64,000 bases of DNA from Desulfuribacillus stibiiarsenatis. GTDB taxonomy: Bacteria; Bacillota; Bacilli; Desulfuribacillales; Desulfuribacillaceae. Numbering within the stretch: the first letter of the stretch is position 1; the number at the start of each line of letters is the position of its first letter. Under the pieces are notes generated by a model. It was not told the DNA's origin. It did not search any database and saw nothing but the letters and a program-made list of their open reading frames with translations. Location of the stretch: contig NZ_MJAT01000002.1 in NCBI RefSeq assembly GCF_001742305.1, forward strand, positions 1 through 64,000, read 5' to 3'. The position numbers and the translations under genes were made by a program. Shown here in pieces: positions 1-9,312 of this stretch.

Positions 1-2
1 CG

Positions 3-179
3 ATTACACATGTGGATCAAAAACCAGTGGAGTTTGCAAAACTATCATTCGACACAAGACCCACGCAAACACTAGGCTTCATCACCATTCATTTTCCGAT
101 TGCAACAGTAGAAGTAAAAGAAGGTACTTCTAAAGAAACACTTGAAACTGTTTTGCTAGCTTTAAAATCTATATGCTAG
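3..179 (+). CDS. tnpA: IS66 TnpA-like protein, C-terminal part (truncated by window start)
   Basis: The frame is open from the first bases of the window and ends with TAG at 177-179. The visible tail contains FPIATVEVKEG followed by a helical end, as in the small first protein of IS66 elements. Its last codons overlap the tnpB start codon at 173, the usual translational coupling in this family. The start is outside the window. Confidence 0.6.
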   Translation: MTHVDQKPVEFAKLSFDTRPTQTLGFITIHFPIATVEVKEGTSKETLETVLLALKSIC

Positions 180-529
180 GCGACATCACAGTAGCAAAGG
201 AAATCTACTTTGCCTGTGGCTATACAGATATGCGCAAATCGATAGACGGGCTTGCTACCCTTGTTCAAGAAACCTTCGGAATGGATCCTTTTACCCCTAG
301 ACTCTATCTGTTCTGTGGCAGAAGACGTGATCGCCTCAAAGCACTGCTTTGGGAAGGCGATGGATTCATCCTCTTGTATAAACGTCTTGAAAACGGAAGC
401 TTCCAATGGCCCCGATCGACAGAGCAAATCAAATCTCTTACCTGGCAGGAATTGAAATGGTTATTAGATGGCTTAGCAATTGAACAACCAAAGGCGATTA
501 AACCAGTAAAACCAGGCGCAATTTGTTGA
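173..529 (+). CDS. tnpB: IS66 TnpB accessory protein
   Basis: A complete 118-residue protein of the IS66 Orf2 (TnpB) family, needed alongside TnpC for transposition of IS66 elements although its biochemical role is unclear. Recognisable family features are the DMRKSIDGLA motif near residue 20, the FCGRRRDRLKALLWEGDGF block near residues 48-66, and the FQWPR and LLDGL motifs towards the end. Length is normal for the family. It overlaps the end of tnpA, and the tnpC region follows at once. No defect is visible in this gene. Confidence 0.9.
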   Translation: MLGDITVAKEIYFACGYTDMRKSIDGLATLVQETFGMDPFTPRLYLFCGRRRDRLKALLWEGDGFILLYKRLENGSFQWPRSTEQIKSLTWQELKWLLDGLAIEQPKAIKPVKPGAIC

Positions 530-594
530 ATAAAAAGTTGCTACAAACCGCGCCAATACTGGTTTTTTGCCTGTTTTCATGGTATAATTTAACC

Positions 595-2151
595 ATGAAA
601 ATGATGGGAGACAAGCCGTTCATGGATGCTAAGGATACCTATATTCAACAACTAGAAAACACCATAAAGAACTTAGAACAACAACTCCAGAACCTTACCG
701 AGATGGTCATTAACCTCCGTAAAGGTAAGTTCGGTAGCTCCAGCGAAAAGACACATCGTGAAGAGATCAGTGCCCAACTCAACCTGTTTAATGAGGCGGA
801 ACTAGAAGCAAATCCTCATATTCCTGAACCCATCGTAAAAAACGTACACGGCTATACGAGACGTGATCCAAAAACCAAACGCGAGATACTACTAAAGGAT
901 CTTCCTGTAAAAGAAATCCTATGCGATATTTACAAAGATGATCAGTACTGCGGGAACTGTGCCACCACCCTTAATCCGATTGGTAAAGAGTTTGTGCGTG
1001 AGGAACTCGAATACATACCTGCCAAATTACAAATCATCCGTTATGTCCGCATGTCCTATGAATGTTCAAAGTGTAAACATACGGATACACCGTATATAGA
1101 AAAGGCGTTAACACCGTCTTCCTTAATGAATCATTCTTTAGCATCTCCTAGTACAGTCGCTCATGTCATGTACCAGAAGTATGTGAATGCCGTACCACTC
1201 TATCGTCAAGAAAAGGACTGGGAGCAACTGGGTTTTGCCCTATCCAGAGCAACAATGGCGAACTGGATGATTCGCTGTTCGCAGGATTATCTGTATCCTG
1301 TCATCGATTACCTACGGCAACAGCTCCTAAAGCGGGATGTCCTTCATTGTGATGAGACTCCGGTCTAGGTATTAAAGGAAGAAGGCAGAAAGCCGCAGTC
1401 CACCTCTTACATGTGGCTGTATCGTTCAGGAAATGATGGGAAACAACCAATCATCTTGTTCGATTACAAAACCACCCGTAGTGGTGAAAACGCTTCCGAA
1501 TATCTGAAGGGATTTAAAGGATTCCTACACTGTGACGGATACTCTGGGTATAACAAACTTAAAGATGTCATCCGCTGTGGTTGCTGGGCTCACCTACGTC
1601 GCAAATTTGTCGAGGCAATCCCCGACAACCAGGCAAAAGATGCTCCACTCACAAATGCAGAAATCGGTCGGGACTACTGTAACCAGCTTTTCAAAATAGA
1701 GGAAGAGCTGTCTCAGTTTACACCCGAAAAAAGATACATAAAGCATCTGGAAAAAGCAAAACCAATTCTAGATGCCTTTTGGAGTTGGCTACATTCTGTT
1801 CATGCACTAAAGAATTCTACTCTCGGCAAAGCAGTAACATATGCAATGAACCAGAAACCATTTATGGAAAATTATCTACTTGACGGTAGATGTGCCATAT
1901 CCAATAACGCTGCTCGTCCCTTTGCAGTAGGGAGAACGAATTGGCTATTTGCAGCTACTCCTAAAGGAGCAACTGCAAGTGCGGCAATATACAGCATCAT
2001 CGAGACAGCAAAAGCAAATGGACTGAACATATACAGCTACCTGAACTATCTTCTCTTATACATGCCGGATACTGATTACCGGAATAGGCCAGAAGATTTA
2101 GAAGATTTAATGCCTTGGTCTCCGCGTATACTAGCTGAATGCAAGAACTAG
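595..2151 (+). pseudogene. tnpC: IS66 TnpC transposase, interrupted by an amber codon
   Basis: DDE-type IS66 transposase. The N-terminal coiled coil (QQLENTIKNLEQQLQNL), a zinc-binding section (CGNCATTL, CSKCKHTD) and the first catalytic Asp in HCDETPV are followed directly by TAG at 1366-1368. The same frame then continues without a break (VLKEEGRKP, then HCDGYSGYN, the CWAHLRRKF block, and GRTNWLF) to 2151. IS66 relatives usually have Gln after DETPV, so one CAG-to-TAG change explains the stop. The start at 595 is preferred over 523 because the earlier residues do not resemble the family; 622, behind GGGAG, is another possibility. Confidence 0.85.
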
Positions 2152-2232
2152 TGCCACATGGTATTAGTTCTTTTTTGGCACCCTGTTATTGAGCGGTTAC
2201 AAAAAAATTGCTTTTATCACTTATCTTACCTC

Positions 2233-2273
2233 ATAAAAAGAAAGTCCACAAAGTGGTTTGCACTTTGTGGACT
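2233..2273 (-). terminator. Intrinsic terminator after the kinase operon
   Basis: Perfect 13-bp stem AGTCCACAAAGTG / CACTTTGTGGACT with a five-base loop. On the minus strand it is followed by a T-rich run, just after the histidine kinase stop at 2289. Confidence 0.85.
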
Positions 2274-2288
2274 GCTTTGTCATACAGT

Positions 2289-3617
2289 TTAAATCGCTCT
2301 TTTCAAAGTTAATTGTATAATCTTCTCTTCCGAATCATCGCTTTTGTTTATAATATTGAACTTCCCATCTTGATATAACATCAGCTTGCTACACGCTAAT
2401 AGCCCTATTCCAAATCCGTCTTGTTTTTTTGACTCAAATATCTTAAAGATATCTGTCTCAAAGTTGTAATCAAGGGTTCCATTGCTATCTATTATCTTGA
2501 TGTCAGCGTTGTTGTCATCTGTATCAATATCAAAGTTGATAACGCATGGTATATTCAGTTTTCGAGACTCTTCTGATGCGTTTTTTATGATATTAAACAA
2601 CACTTGCTTTAGAAAAGTTACATTTGCGATTACGCTTGCATTGCCGTTTATATTTATCTTAATATCATCGCTGTAATAAAACTGAGTATAAACCTTTTGT
2701 ATGATGTTCGTCATATCACATGATTCAAGTTTCAGGGTGCCATGCTTTATAAATTCGCCATATTGCGTGATAAGAAGATTGATATTTCCTATAGCAGTAT
2801 TTATCTGATTTGTAAATTTTTGCGTCCTTGCGTCATTATTTTCTAGCATGATGATATCATTAAAACCTTTCACTACTGTTGCGTTGTTTCTTATCTCATG
2901 TATTAAGTCGGATGAAAAAACATTCAGTGATTTATCCATGATGATTTTTTCAATCAATCGTTTGTGCTTATTCAGTGTTATGTTGTAAGTATATAAAAGG
3001 GTCGAGATTAAGGAAATAATCATAATATAATTCCCAATAACTCCAGGTATTAGTCCGTGAGTTCCCACTACATTTAAGCTCGTGATAGTGCTACCTGTCA
3101 ACATCGCTATCATTGTAACTTTGACAAATGTTCGCAAATTGATGTTGTGTAATAAATTGACATATCTAAGGACTAGTAGAGGAAATAATAGAGTGAATAA
3201 AACGTAAACCTTGTAAACAGTCGCTAATGTTCCGTATTGTGGGAAGTAATAGTCATCAACAATATTGAGTTGAAGAATCCCTAGACTAGTAAAATTTATT
3301 ACAATTACCATCAATGAACAAGCCATGGATATGAGTAATATAAACGTAGTGAATCTATTTTGAATAATCGTGTATAAAATGGCGGCTAAAGCTGGTAAAA
3401 GGAGCAATTGGCCAACTCTAAACACACGAAATAACCATAGAGCTGTGTCTGGACTAAGTTGTATCATAAATAATATGGCAAGGCTGAACTGCCATAAAGA
3501 TATTGCTACGAGTAGCGCATATACCGAATTTGTAGTTTTATTGTTACCGTATATCTTTCTCAAAAAAGCTATTAGAACAATTGTATAGAGTGAAATTAGT
3601 ATAGTTAATATAGACAT
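2289..3617 (-). CDS. Membrane sensor histidine kinase with 7-TM-like N-terminus
   Basis: 442 residues. The first ~220 form about seven hydrophobic segments, like the 7TM sensor regions of Bacillota kinases (FRVGQLLLLP is typical). The kinase core has the phosphoacceptor box LIHEIRNN, an N box (NIIKNASEESRK) and a glycine-rich lid (GFGIGLLACSKLM). The G1 motif is weakly conserved as DSNG. The start has GGGAAA upstream and lies 13 bp inside the end of the ketosynthase gene, so the two are probably translationally coupled. The partner is presumably the response regulator two genes upstream. The sensed signal is unknown. Confidence 0.8.
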   Translation of the reverse strand: MSILTILISLYTIVLIAFLRKIYGNNKTTNSVYALLVAISLWQFSLAILFMIQLSPDTALWLFRVFRVGQLLLLPALAAILYTIIQNRFTTFILLISMACSLMVIVINFTSLGILQLNIVDDYYFPQYGTLATVYKVYVLFTLLFPLLVLRYVNLLHNINLRTFVKVTMIAMLTGSTITSLNVVGTHGLIPGVIGNYIMIISLISTLLYTYNITLNKHKRLIEKIIMDKSLNVFSSDLIHEIRNNATVVKGFNDIIMLENNDARTQKFTNQINTAIGNINLLITQYGEFIKHGTLKLESCDMTNIIQKVYTQFYYSDDIKININGNASVIANVTFLKQVLFNIIKNASEESRKLNIPCVINFDIDTDDNNADIKIIDSNGTLDYNFETDIFKIFESKKQDGFGIGLLACSKLMLYQDGKFNIINKSDDSEEKIIQLTLKRAI

Positions 3618-4795
3618 TTGTATTTCCCTACCCTCACAACGCCATTGGTGCCGCCGTATCCATGTGATGTAATGATGAAATCATCTACATTGGTGTGTTT
3701 TTTCTCAAATAAGATACCATCATGATATGTGTAATTGCCCTTGCGATATGTTTTAGGAATAAATCCTTCCTTCATTCCAACTAGCGAGGCTATAATTTGA
3801 CAACCGGCGCTTGCCGCATATGAATGCCCGTACACCCCTTTGATAGACGTGATAGGAATCTCTTTGTTTGTTAGCTCATAGTAATTCTGTAACTCTATTG
3901 TATCATTTTCACAGAGACCTAAGGCCTGACTATTTATGTATGATGGTAATCTGTTCCCAATACTCTTAACTAGGATACTTTTTAATTGAGTCCCCTTGGG
4001 ATCACTTTGAAAGATATTCACTGCATCATTATTAATATAAACGTTCTCTATAGCTCCGTAACATAAATTGCCATTTCTTTTCATAAAGCGTTCTTCTGTC
4101 TCCAGTATGAGTAAAGAGCTACCTTCAGAAGGGGTAAATCCGTTACTCGAAAAATCAAATGGGCTTCCTACATCATCAGATGTCTTGCCAATTCCAACGA
4201 ATTTCATTTTTGCATTCAGTGGGATTGTTCGGTCGCAAATGTTTGCATCTGTTCCACCAACAATTGCTATATCAGCAAATCCAGCTTCCATCAATAATTT
4301 TGCATAAAAGATAGCATCTACTCCTGTGGAACAAGAGTTAGTAAGGGTAGATGTAATATTAGTAGTACCGACATATGATGACACGGATAGAGCAATACTA
4401 TTGTTATTGGCTCTAGCACAATCAAACATCGAGGGATTATCGCTGTATGTTATATCTATAATGTCAGTCATGGTCGTTAAAGTTGATCCGATTAGAACAA
4501 CTGCATTGCCGAAATCTTCTCGTTTCAAATCGCACGTAGTTAATGCTTGTTTGAAAGCATTCAAAGCTAAGATGCTAGTCCTAGGATACTTTCTGTAAAT
4601 GCCCGTGGTAAATTCAGAATCTAATTTAGCATTGTCCAATCTACCAGCATATGTTTTTCTACCTTTTTTATCACCGAAATCTACTTCTTCAAAACTCTTA
4701 ATACTAGAGTCCATGTTTTTTATGAATATATCGTTGTTCTCTCCGTTAAATGAACAAACGCCATAACCAGTGATTAGAATATTTATAAACTTCAC
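3605..4795 (-). CDS. Divergent beta-ketoacyl synthase-like protein
   Basis: 396 residues with the thiolase/KAS fold pattern of FabF-type condensing enzymes. The nucleophile Cys is present in NSCSTGVDA (C155) and the C-terminal active-site His in VYGHSYAASAG (H324), with the closing HGYGGTN motif. The region matching NAHGTST, which holds the other catalytic His in FabF, reads NSQALGL, so that His appears replaced by Gln (Q290). Chain condensation may therefore be altered, or the protein may act as a chain-length factor, initiator or sensor. It sits between a response regulator and a kinase rather than with fab genes. The GTG start follows AAAGGGGA closely, so the exact start is uncertain. Confidence 0.75.
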   Translation of the reverse strand: MKFINILITGYGVCSFNGENNDIFIKNMDSSIKSFEEVDFGDKKGRKTYAGRLDNAKLDSEFTTGIYRKYPRTSILALNAFKQALTTCDLKREDFGNAVVLIGSTLTTMTDIIDITYSDNPSMFDCARANNNSIALSVSSYVGTTNITSTLTNSCSTGVDAIFYAKLLMEAGFADIAIVGGTDANICDRTIPLNAKMKFVGIGKTSDDVGSPFDFSSNGFTPSEGSSLLILETEERFMKRNGNLCYGAIENVYINNDAVNIFQSDPKGTQLKSILVKSIGNRLPSYINSQALGLCENDTIELQNYYELTNKEIPITSIKGVYGHSYAASAGCQIIASLVGMKEGFIPKTYRKGNYTYHDGILFEKKHTNVDDFIITSHGYGGTNGVVRVGKYKCLY

Positions 4796-4825
4796 TCCCC
4801 TTTGCTCTATAGCGAATGATTATTT

Positions 4826-5212
4826 TCAATTAGAGTTGCATTTTGTATCCGAGGCTGAATGCTCAATAATTTCTTTCACTACGTCCTGCAAATTATGAAT
4901 GTCAAATGGCTTCGAAATAAATGCATAAATACCATATACTTTTAGAGTATCAATATTATCTTCACTTATATAGGAAGAACTGATTATAATTTTCGCCTCT
5001 GTATTTACTTCACGTATTGCTTTGCAAATATCATACCCTAATAATTGACTTCCAAAAAACAAGTCAACAATATAGATGTCTGCCTTTCTCTCCTTTAAAT
5101 CTTTGTAAAATTCATTAGGATTTGAAAAGCAATCAATCTCAACTATATCTTCAAAAATTGTTGTGTAAATCATGTTAATCTGTTCATTGTCTTCTACTGG
5201 TATTAGTAACAC
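4826..5212 (-). CDS. Single-domain response regulator (CheY-like)
   Basis: Receiver domain only, 128 residues from the GTG start preferred here. The open frame extends to 5275, but AGGAGG lies nine bases before GTG at 5212 and the protein then begins VLLIPVEDN, the usual first strand plus acidic pocket. The phosphorylation site is the Asp in YIVDLFFGS; the conserved Ser/Thr and Lys follow in IIISSS and ISKPFD. There is no DNA-binding output domain, so it probably acts by protein contact. It is first in an operon with the ketosynthase and the membrane kinase. Confidence 0.8.
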   Translation of the reverse strand: MLLIPVEDNEQINMIYTTIFEDIVEIDCFSNPNEFYKDLKERKADIYIVDLFFGSQLLGYDICKAIREVNTEAKIIISSSYISEDNIDTLKVYGIYAFISKPFDIHNLQDVVKEIIEHSASDTKCNSN

Positions 5213-5321
5213 CTGTTTATTCCTCCTATAAAGGGGTTCGCTTTTTATATTACAATCTTTTAACTTTTTCGACAATTTCTTGTAAAATCCTTTAAATTCT
5301 ATTTAAATTAAACTACGACAT

Positions 5322-5365
5322 ATCCAACAAAAAATAATGACCTTCTGAACGAAGGCCATTTCAAA
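5322..5365 (-). terminator. Terminator after the spoVR 3' segment
   Basis: Stem ATGACCTTC / GAAGGCCAT with one mismatch and loop TGAAC. On the minus strand it is followed by a T-rich run, eight bases beyond the spoVR stop codon. Confidence 0.75.
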
Positions 5366-5372
5366 AGAACTT

Positions 5373-5960
5373 TTAAATAAATCTCCTATGGGTCCGTTTA
5401 CCATCGTATGTGAATACGACATTGCGAGTCTCGACTACTGTCTTTAAGTGGACGTTTCTTCCCCATAAGTAATGTAAATGAGGGATCGTCTTCTCTAGAT
5501 ACTTAATATCAAGTTCAATACCTTCGTACTGGTGCTCTATGAATAGTTCACCGTTAGACATATAGTCCCCGTCTTTTACAAGCAGAACTGGGAACCCACC
5601 ATTGGTTTTCGAATTTGCTAGAGTATCACGAATGTTCTCCCATCCTTTGTCTACAACCTTCCACTGAAGACCGACTTTTCCGAACAAATATAAGTCTAGC
5701 TTTTCCACTAGGTCTTTCGTTAAATAATTGCGTAAGAAAGACTGGTCAGAGTCAACTTCACGAATCTCAAACATAGCATCTCTACCATGTTTACCTTCAA
5801 TATCTTCGAACATCTTAAGGCCTAAATAGTAGGGATTGATACTAGTCTTGGATGGTTGAATCACCTGTGCATTTAACTTCGCATAATCAATTGATTCCTG
5901 ACCTGTAAGTGGCAGCTCACGCAGTATTCGCATATGCCAATAGGAAGCCCAGCCTTCGTT
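5373..5960 (-). CDS. spoVR: spoVR, 3' segment (C-terminal half of split gene)
   Basis: About 195 codons matching the C-terminal half of SpoVR (stage V sporulation protein R, involved in spore cortex formation in Bacillus subtilis). Motifs include [41 protein letters not shown] and LVEKLDLY. Reading from the core at 5960, the frame gives [13 protein letters not shown]. The matching N-terminal half ends in NEGWAS at 22110-22128, and no ribosome binding site precedes any start here. The piece is therefore not an independent gene; it becomes functional only if the 16.2-kb insert is removed, which restores one open frame of about 430 codons. Confidence 0.9.
   Translation of the reverse strand, partial: NEGWASYWHMRILRELPLTGQESIDYAKLNAQVIQPSKTSINPYYLGLKMFEDIEGKHGRDAMFEIREVDSDQSFLRNYLTKDLVEKLDLYLFGKVGLQWKVVDKGWENIRDTLANSKTNGGFPVLLVKDGDYMSNGELFIEHQYEGIELDIKYLEKTIPHLHYLWGRNVHLKTVVETRNVVFTYDGKRTHRRFI
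5942..5960 (-). repeat. att core copy at the spoVR 3' side
   Basis: 19-bp sequence AACGAAGGCTGGGCTTCCT (minus strand) identical to 22110-22128. It encodes NEGWAS within spoVR. The inner arm TAAGGTGCT lies at 5965-5973, four bases inside the element. Confidence 0.9.
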
Positions 5961-5992
5961 ATTCTAAGGTGCTTATATTCTTTTAATCAATA

Positions 5993-6967
5993 TTATATAG
6001 GTATGCTCATATCATCATGAATTACAATCTTTGCAAATTCTACACTATTCATACCTAACCAATAATGCAAATGAAAGGTATAGTCAATATCTCGTCTCCA
6101 AGCCTTGTCTTCACCCCTCTTCTTCTGAGGATCTTCGGGCCCTTTGCCAGTTCTTAACGCATGTGTATCTACCATATTTTCTTGAAAAATTTTCACTGAT
6201 AAGATAAATTTTTTACCAAAATCCCATTTAGAAATTGCTTCAATTGAATTATTTAGTCCAGACTCTATATTCCGTTGGTATATATATATTAACAACGCCA
6301 TTTTATATTGTTCATCACTTTTAGACGTTTTCCACATCTTAATGGGGTCGATTGATTTATATAATCCAAGCATATTTTTACTACATTTAAAATTATAGTC
6401 TATATCATATGGAAAGTGTGGTATTTTTTTACTAAAGTTATTTTGATTACATTTTAAAATCTTCGCTGATATATTTAATTCTTTAAACTCAAAATTCAAA
6501 ATTCTGTTAATGTATATTTGTTCGGTCTCGCTACTATTTATATAATAGTCTACTAAAGCCATCTGTACCATTAGATTAAGGCTAGATATCCTGTACTCTT
6601 CAGGCAGGCTTTGAATTAATTCGAGTGGATTACAAGTACAGTCCTGATAAATTATATCCTCATTTTTTAAATAATGCTCAACTGTTGTAGTTTTTAATAA
6701 CCCTTCTACTACATCGATTATATCTTTCGCTTGTATTTCAACCAATCCATACGATAAAATTGATGATTTAATATTATCCCACAATGGATAATCACCTGTA
6801 TCAAATAGTATTTCCATTGTTCTTTCAGTGATTAATATATTAGCCCAATCCGTATTTTTAAAATCATTCCATAAAAGTAGGTTATTTACGTAATCCTCAA
6901 ATTGTTGCATATTTCCATCCTGTTGAGGGCATGCAAAGTTAAACGGGTCAATATAAATATTAATCAT
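5993..6967 (-). CDS. Unknown partner protein of the DUF3696 ATPase
   Basis: 324 residues, soluble, with no family I can name. The first residues (MINIYIDPFNF) and the stretch WANILITERTMEIL are compact and beta/alpha-like. The C-terminal part has a polar region (GKGPEDPQKKRGEDKAWRR) followed by DIDYTFHLHYWLGMNS, a His- and Trp-rich block that could be a catalytic or binding site. It overlaps the upstream ATPase gene by eight bases (ATGATTAA), so the two are almost certainly co-translated and act together. It is the first gene inside the left end of the spoVR element. Function unknown; a defence effector is one possibility. Confidence 0.65.
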   Translation of the reverse strand: MINIYIDPFNFACPQQDGNMQQFEDYVNNLLLWNDFKNTDWANILITERTMEILFDTGDYPLWDNIKSSILSYGLVEIQAKDIIDVVEGLLKTTTVEHYLKNEDIIYQDCTCNPLELIQSLPEEYRISSLNLMVQMALVDYYINSSETEQIYINRILNFEFKELNISAKILKCNQNNFSKKIPHFPYDIDYNFKCSKNMLGLYKSIDPIKMWKTSKSDEQYKMALLIYIYQRNIESGLNNSIEAISKWDFGKKFILSVKIFQENMVDTHALRTGKGPEDPQKKRGEDKAWRRDIDYTFHLHYWLGMNSVEFAKIVIHDDMSIPI

Positions 6968-8834
6968 ACTGACTCTCCCTTTTACGCTTTATCATGCCTG
7001 CTCTTAATATCGCTGCAGCATTATCTTCATTTTCATCAAAGAAACCTTTTGGCCATTTCTCAATTACTCCATACTTGTTTATTTTAACTGGTCTATATAG
7101 AGATTGTCCTCCCTCTTTCTCCACAAAGTATATAATTATCTCTTTAGATAAATTATCTTTTTCTGAAATTGCAGAATGAAATCTTAACCTATTTATGAAA
7201 TATTCGCTATGCGTTTCTATGATACATTGTTTTTTTAGTTTTATCATTGATACAAAAAAATCAGCTAGTCTATTTTGAACTCGTGGATGAAGATGTAGTT
7301 CAGGTTGTTCAAACACGAGCGTTGAACCAGTATCTGCCAATAAAGACTGTACTAATATTGGTAATACCTGACTCACGCCTACACCTACGTGGGTTAAATC
7401 ATGTAATGTCTCTGCTCCAGGAGCTGAAACCTTTAATTCATGTCCTAATTTTCCTTTATCGGCAGTTTTTACACCGCTTGCAACTCCCATGTATTTTAGC
7501 CAATCTAATACTGCTTCTGACAAAGGAACTTGTTCTTCATATGTCTCTATAATATTATTAAAACAACTACTTGGTATATACTTTATCAACATGTTTCTAT
7601 GAATCTCTAGTACAGCAGCAGTGTTTTCTCCTCTAAATCCAATATCCATTGAATCAGTACCTCCAGAAAAAGGATATACTGGTTTCGGATCATCTCTTAG
7701 TGGTCCTAAATATTTCACTTTTCTTCCAAAATACATTTTTATGTAGTCAACAGCTGCATTTGATATATCTGGCAATGGAACAGATGTTAAAGAATATTCT
7801 GATCTATTACCTAGCATAATCTTTTTTAAATCAGTTGATATTTTAGCTAAATGTTGTTCAAGTAATCTACGTTCATACTTTTGGGGTAATGACCTTAAAC
7901 ATTTTTTAAAGTTTTCAATATTAAAGTTATTTTCTAATTTATTTTTTGATTTGTTAAACCTATTTTTTATAGTGTCACTATCAATAATTTTATCAAATAT
8001 GTTAAGCTCTTTTAGGAATACTTCTTTTAGTGAGTCATTAGAGCTTAGAATCTCGTTAAAAGTTTTTATATTCTCAGAATCTAAATATTCATAATCGGAA
8101 ATTAGATATTGTATTATTCGCTCAACTTTTTCTTCGATAACATCATATATATATGTGATTCTGCCAGGTAAAAAATGCATTAACGATGCCCCAACTAATT
8201 TGCTGTTGCTTAAAAAACGTCTCCCATAAAGATTTTTCCCTAAGTTATTGACCTTAACTACTTCATAGTCATTAAAGTGTGCATTTAATGAATCTCTAAT
8301 TTTGTAATTCTTTAATCTATTCTCTATTCCTTTCTCGCTACGTTTTAAGTGTATTTCTGAATCATGATCAGCAAAAACTGACCTAACCCTTAGCTGCGAA
8401 CTCTCCAATCTTGGTTGGAGCTGGTGAATATCTTTTTCATCGTAAGCCCCTTTTGCAGAGAATATATAACGACAATCTATCTCTTTAATGTCTTCGCTAT
8501 TATGACTAAATTCTATATAGTAATTCCTGTGAGATGGAATCATTTTACTTTCTTTATTTAAAGGTGATAGATTAAAGCCAATAAGTATTTCATCCTCAAC
8601 TGCATTGTTTGATATCACATCATCAAATGCCCCTAGTCGTATAATGTGACCATTTAATATCACTGCCTTAGAATTTACTGGATTTTGAAGAGTTTGTGTA
8701 GTTAATAATATGCTTTGAATAATAGTGCTTTTACCAGAACTATTAGCACCTGCAAAAATCGTAAGGGGTGCAAATTCTAAAGTAGTTTCTTTATAGATGG
8801 ATTTAAAATTCCTTAAGGTCCAGTTTTTAATCAT
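6960..8834 (-). CDS. AAA/SMC-like ATPase with DUF3696 C-terminus
   Basis: 624 residues. The N-terminus has NFKSI and the Walker A motif GANSSGKST near residue 29. After a long variable coiled middle come an ABC-signature-like GVGVSQVLPILVQ, Walker B in LVFEQPELHLHP, and the switch His in IIETHSEYFINRLR. The tail GFFDENEDN is typical of DUF3696 proteins. No TOPRIM nuclease domain follows, unlike OLD proteins. Such ATPases often pair with an effector in phage-defence operons; here the partner is the overlapping downstream gene. The defence role is inference from family, pairing and location in an integrative element. Confidence 0.8.
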   Translation of the reverse strand: MIKNWTLRNFKSIYKETTLEFAPLTIFAGANSSGKSTIIQSILLTTQTLQNPVNSKAVILNGHIIRLGAFDDVISNNAVEDEILIGFNLSPLNKESKMIPSHRNYYIEFSHNSEDIKEIDCRYIFSAKGAYDEKDIHQLQPRLESSQLRVRSVFADHDSEIHLKRSEKGIENRLKNYKIRDSLNAHFNDYEVVKVNNLGKNLYGRRFLSNSKLVGASLMHFLPGRITYIYDVIEEKVERIIQYLISDYEYLDSENIKTFNEILSSNDSLKEVFLKELNIFDKIIDSDTIKNRFNKSKNKLENNFNIENFKKCLRSLPQKYERRLLEQHLAKISTDLKKIMLGNRSEYSLTSVPLPDISNAAVDYIKMYFGRKVKYLGPLRDDPKPVYPFSGGTDSMDIGFRGENTAAVLEIHRNMLIKYIPSSCFNNIIETYEEQVPLSEAVLDWLKYMGVASGVKTADKGKLGHELKVSAPGAETLHDLTHVGVGVSQVLPILVQSLLADTGSTLVFEQPELHLHPRVQNRLADFFVSMIKLKKQCIIETHSEYFINRLRFHSAISEKDNLSKEIIIYFVEKEGGQSLYRPVKINKYGVIEKWPKGFFDENEDNAAAILRAGMIKRKRESQYD

Positions 8835-9280
8835 AGTCGTATACCCTCACTTTCATATTTTTCATTCATAAATTTTTTAGATTTTACAGCATGTCTTATT
8901 TGATTACTACACTATACTATCATTTCACAAAAGTTTTGTATTATCTTCTACATTAAACATGTTTCACCTTTGTTGCAATTTGTCGCATATTGTCGAATCG
9001 AAATATTTTTTATCATTTCTTTCCAAACACCGATAGACATCTTCTATCTTTACTGTTATTTCTTTCCTAATAACCGAATCAGTGTTTATAACCTTGTCCA
9101 TCTGTCTATAATGATGAACATGGACAAGCGAGGACAACCTATACAGGGTAGGACAAGCTATCAAAATGTTGCTATATCAACTCGGTAATTGGCAGCGTTC
9201 GGGATGCCAAACATGCTTAATCCCCGAACATCCCCAAACTTGTCCCACTTTCATTCTTGCCTAATTACCGAAATTGCTCA
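8835..9280. other. Non-coding region upstream of the ATPase
   Basis: No convincing gene: short open frames on both strands lack family resemblance and ribosome binding sites. At about 9197-9233 an inverted repeat GTTCGGG / CCCCGAAC occurs beside the phrases CGGTAATTGGC and CTAATTACCG, which may be an old recombination site or regulatory palindrome. The promoter of the ATPase pair should lie near 8840-8950. Confidence 0.4.
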
Positions 9281-9310
9281 TAAAAAGAGCTTGCCCGAAG
9301 GACAAGCCAG
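9281..9310 (-). terminator. Terminator after the broken recombinase
   Basis: Hairpin GCTTGCCC / GGACAAGC with one mismatch and a short loop. On the minus strand it is followed by CTCTTTTTATG, directly after the recombinase stop at 9313. Confidence 0.75.
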
Positions 9311-9312
9311 TT

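Larger units (their letters stand above)
1..2200 (+). mobile_element. IS66-family insertion sequence, right part
   Basis: Three consecutive, overlapping genes have the order and character of an IS66 element: the end of TnpA, complete TnpB, and TnpC with an amber stop. The left end lies outside the window. The right end is probably near 2200, where the sequence GAGCGGTTAC reads inward as GTAACCGCTC, similar to IS66 terminal repeats that begin GTAA; this boundary is inference. Because TnpC is interrupted the copy is probably immobile unless served in trans. Confidence 0.85.

Noticed and set aside
1366-1368. Amber codon read as pyrrolysine
   Set aside because: IS66 transposases usually have Gln here, and CAG to TAG is one step. 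No pyrrolysine genes are seen in the window, so a nonsense mutation is simpler.
5373-5933. Independent short gene for the spoVR 3' segment starting at ATG 5933
   Set aside because: No ribosome binding site precedes this ATG, and the sequence is the exact continuation of the split spoVR.
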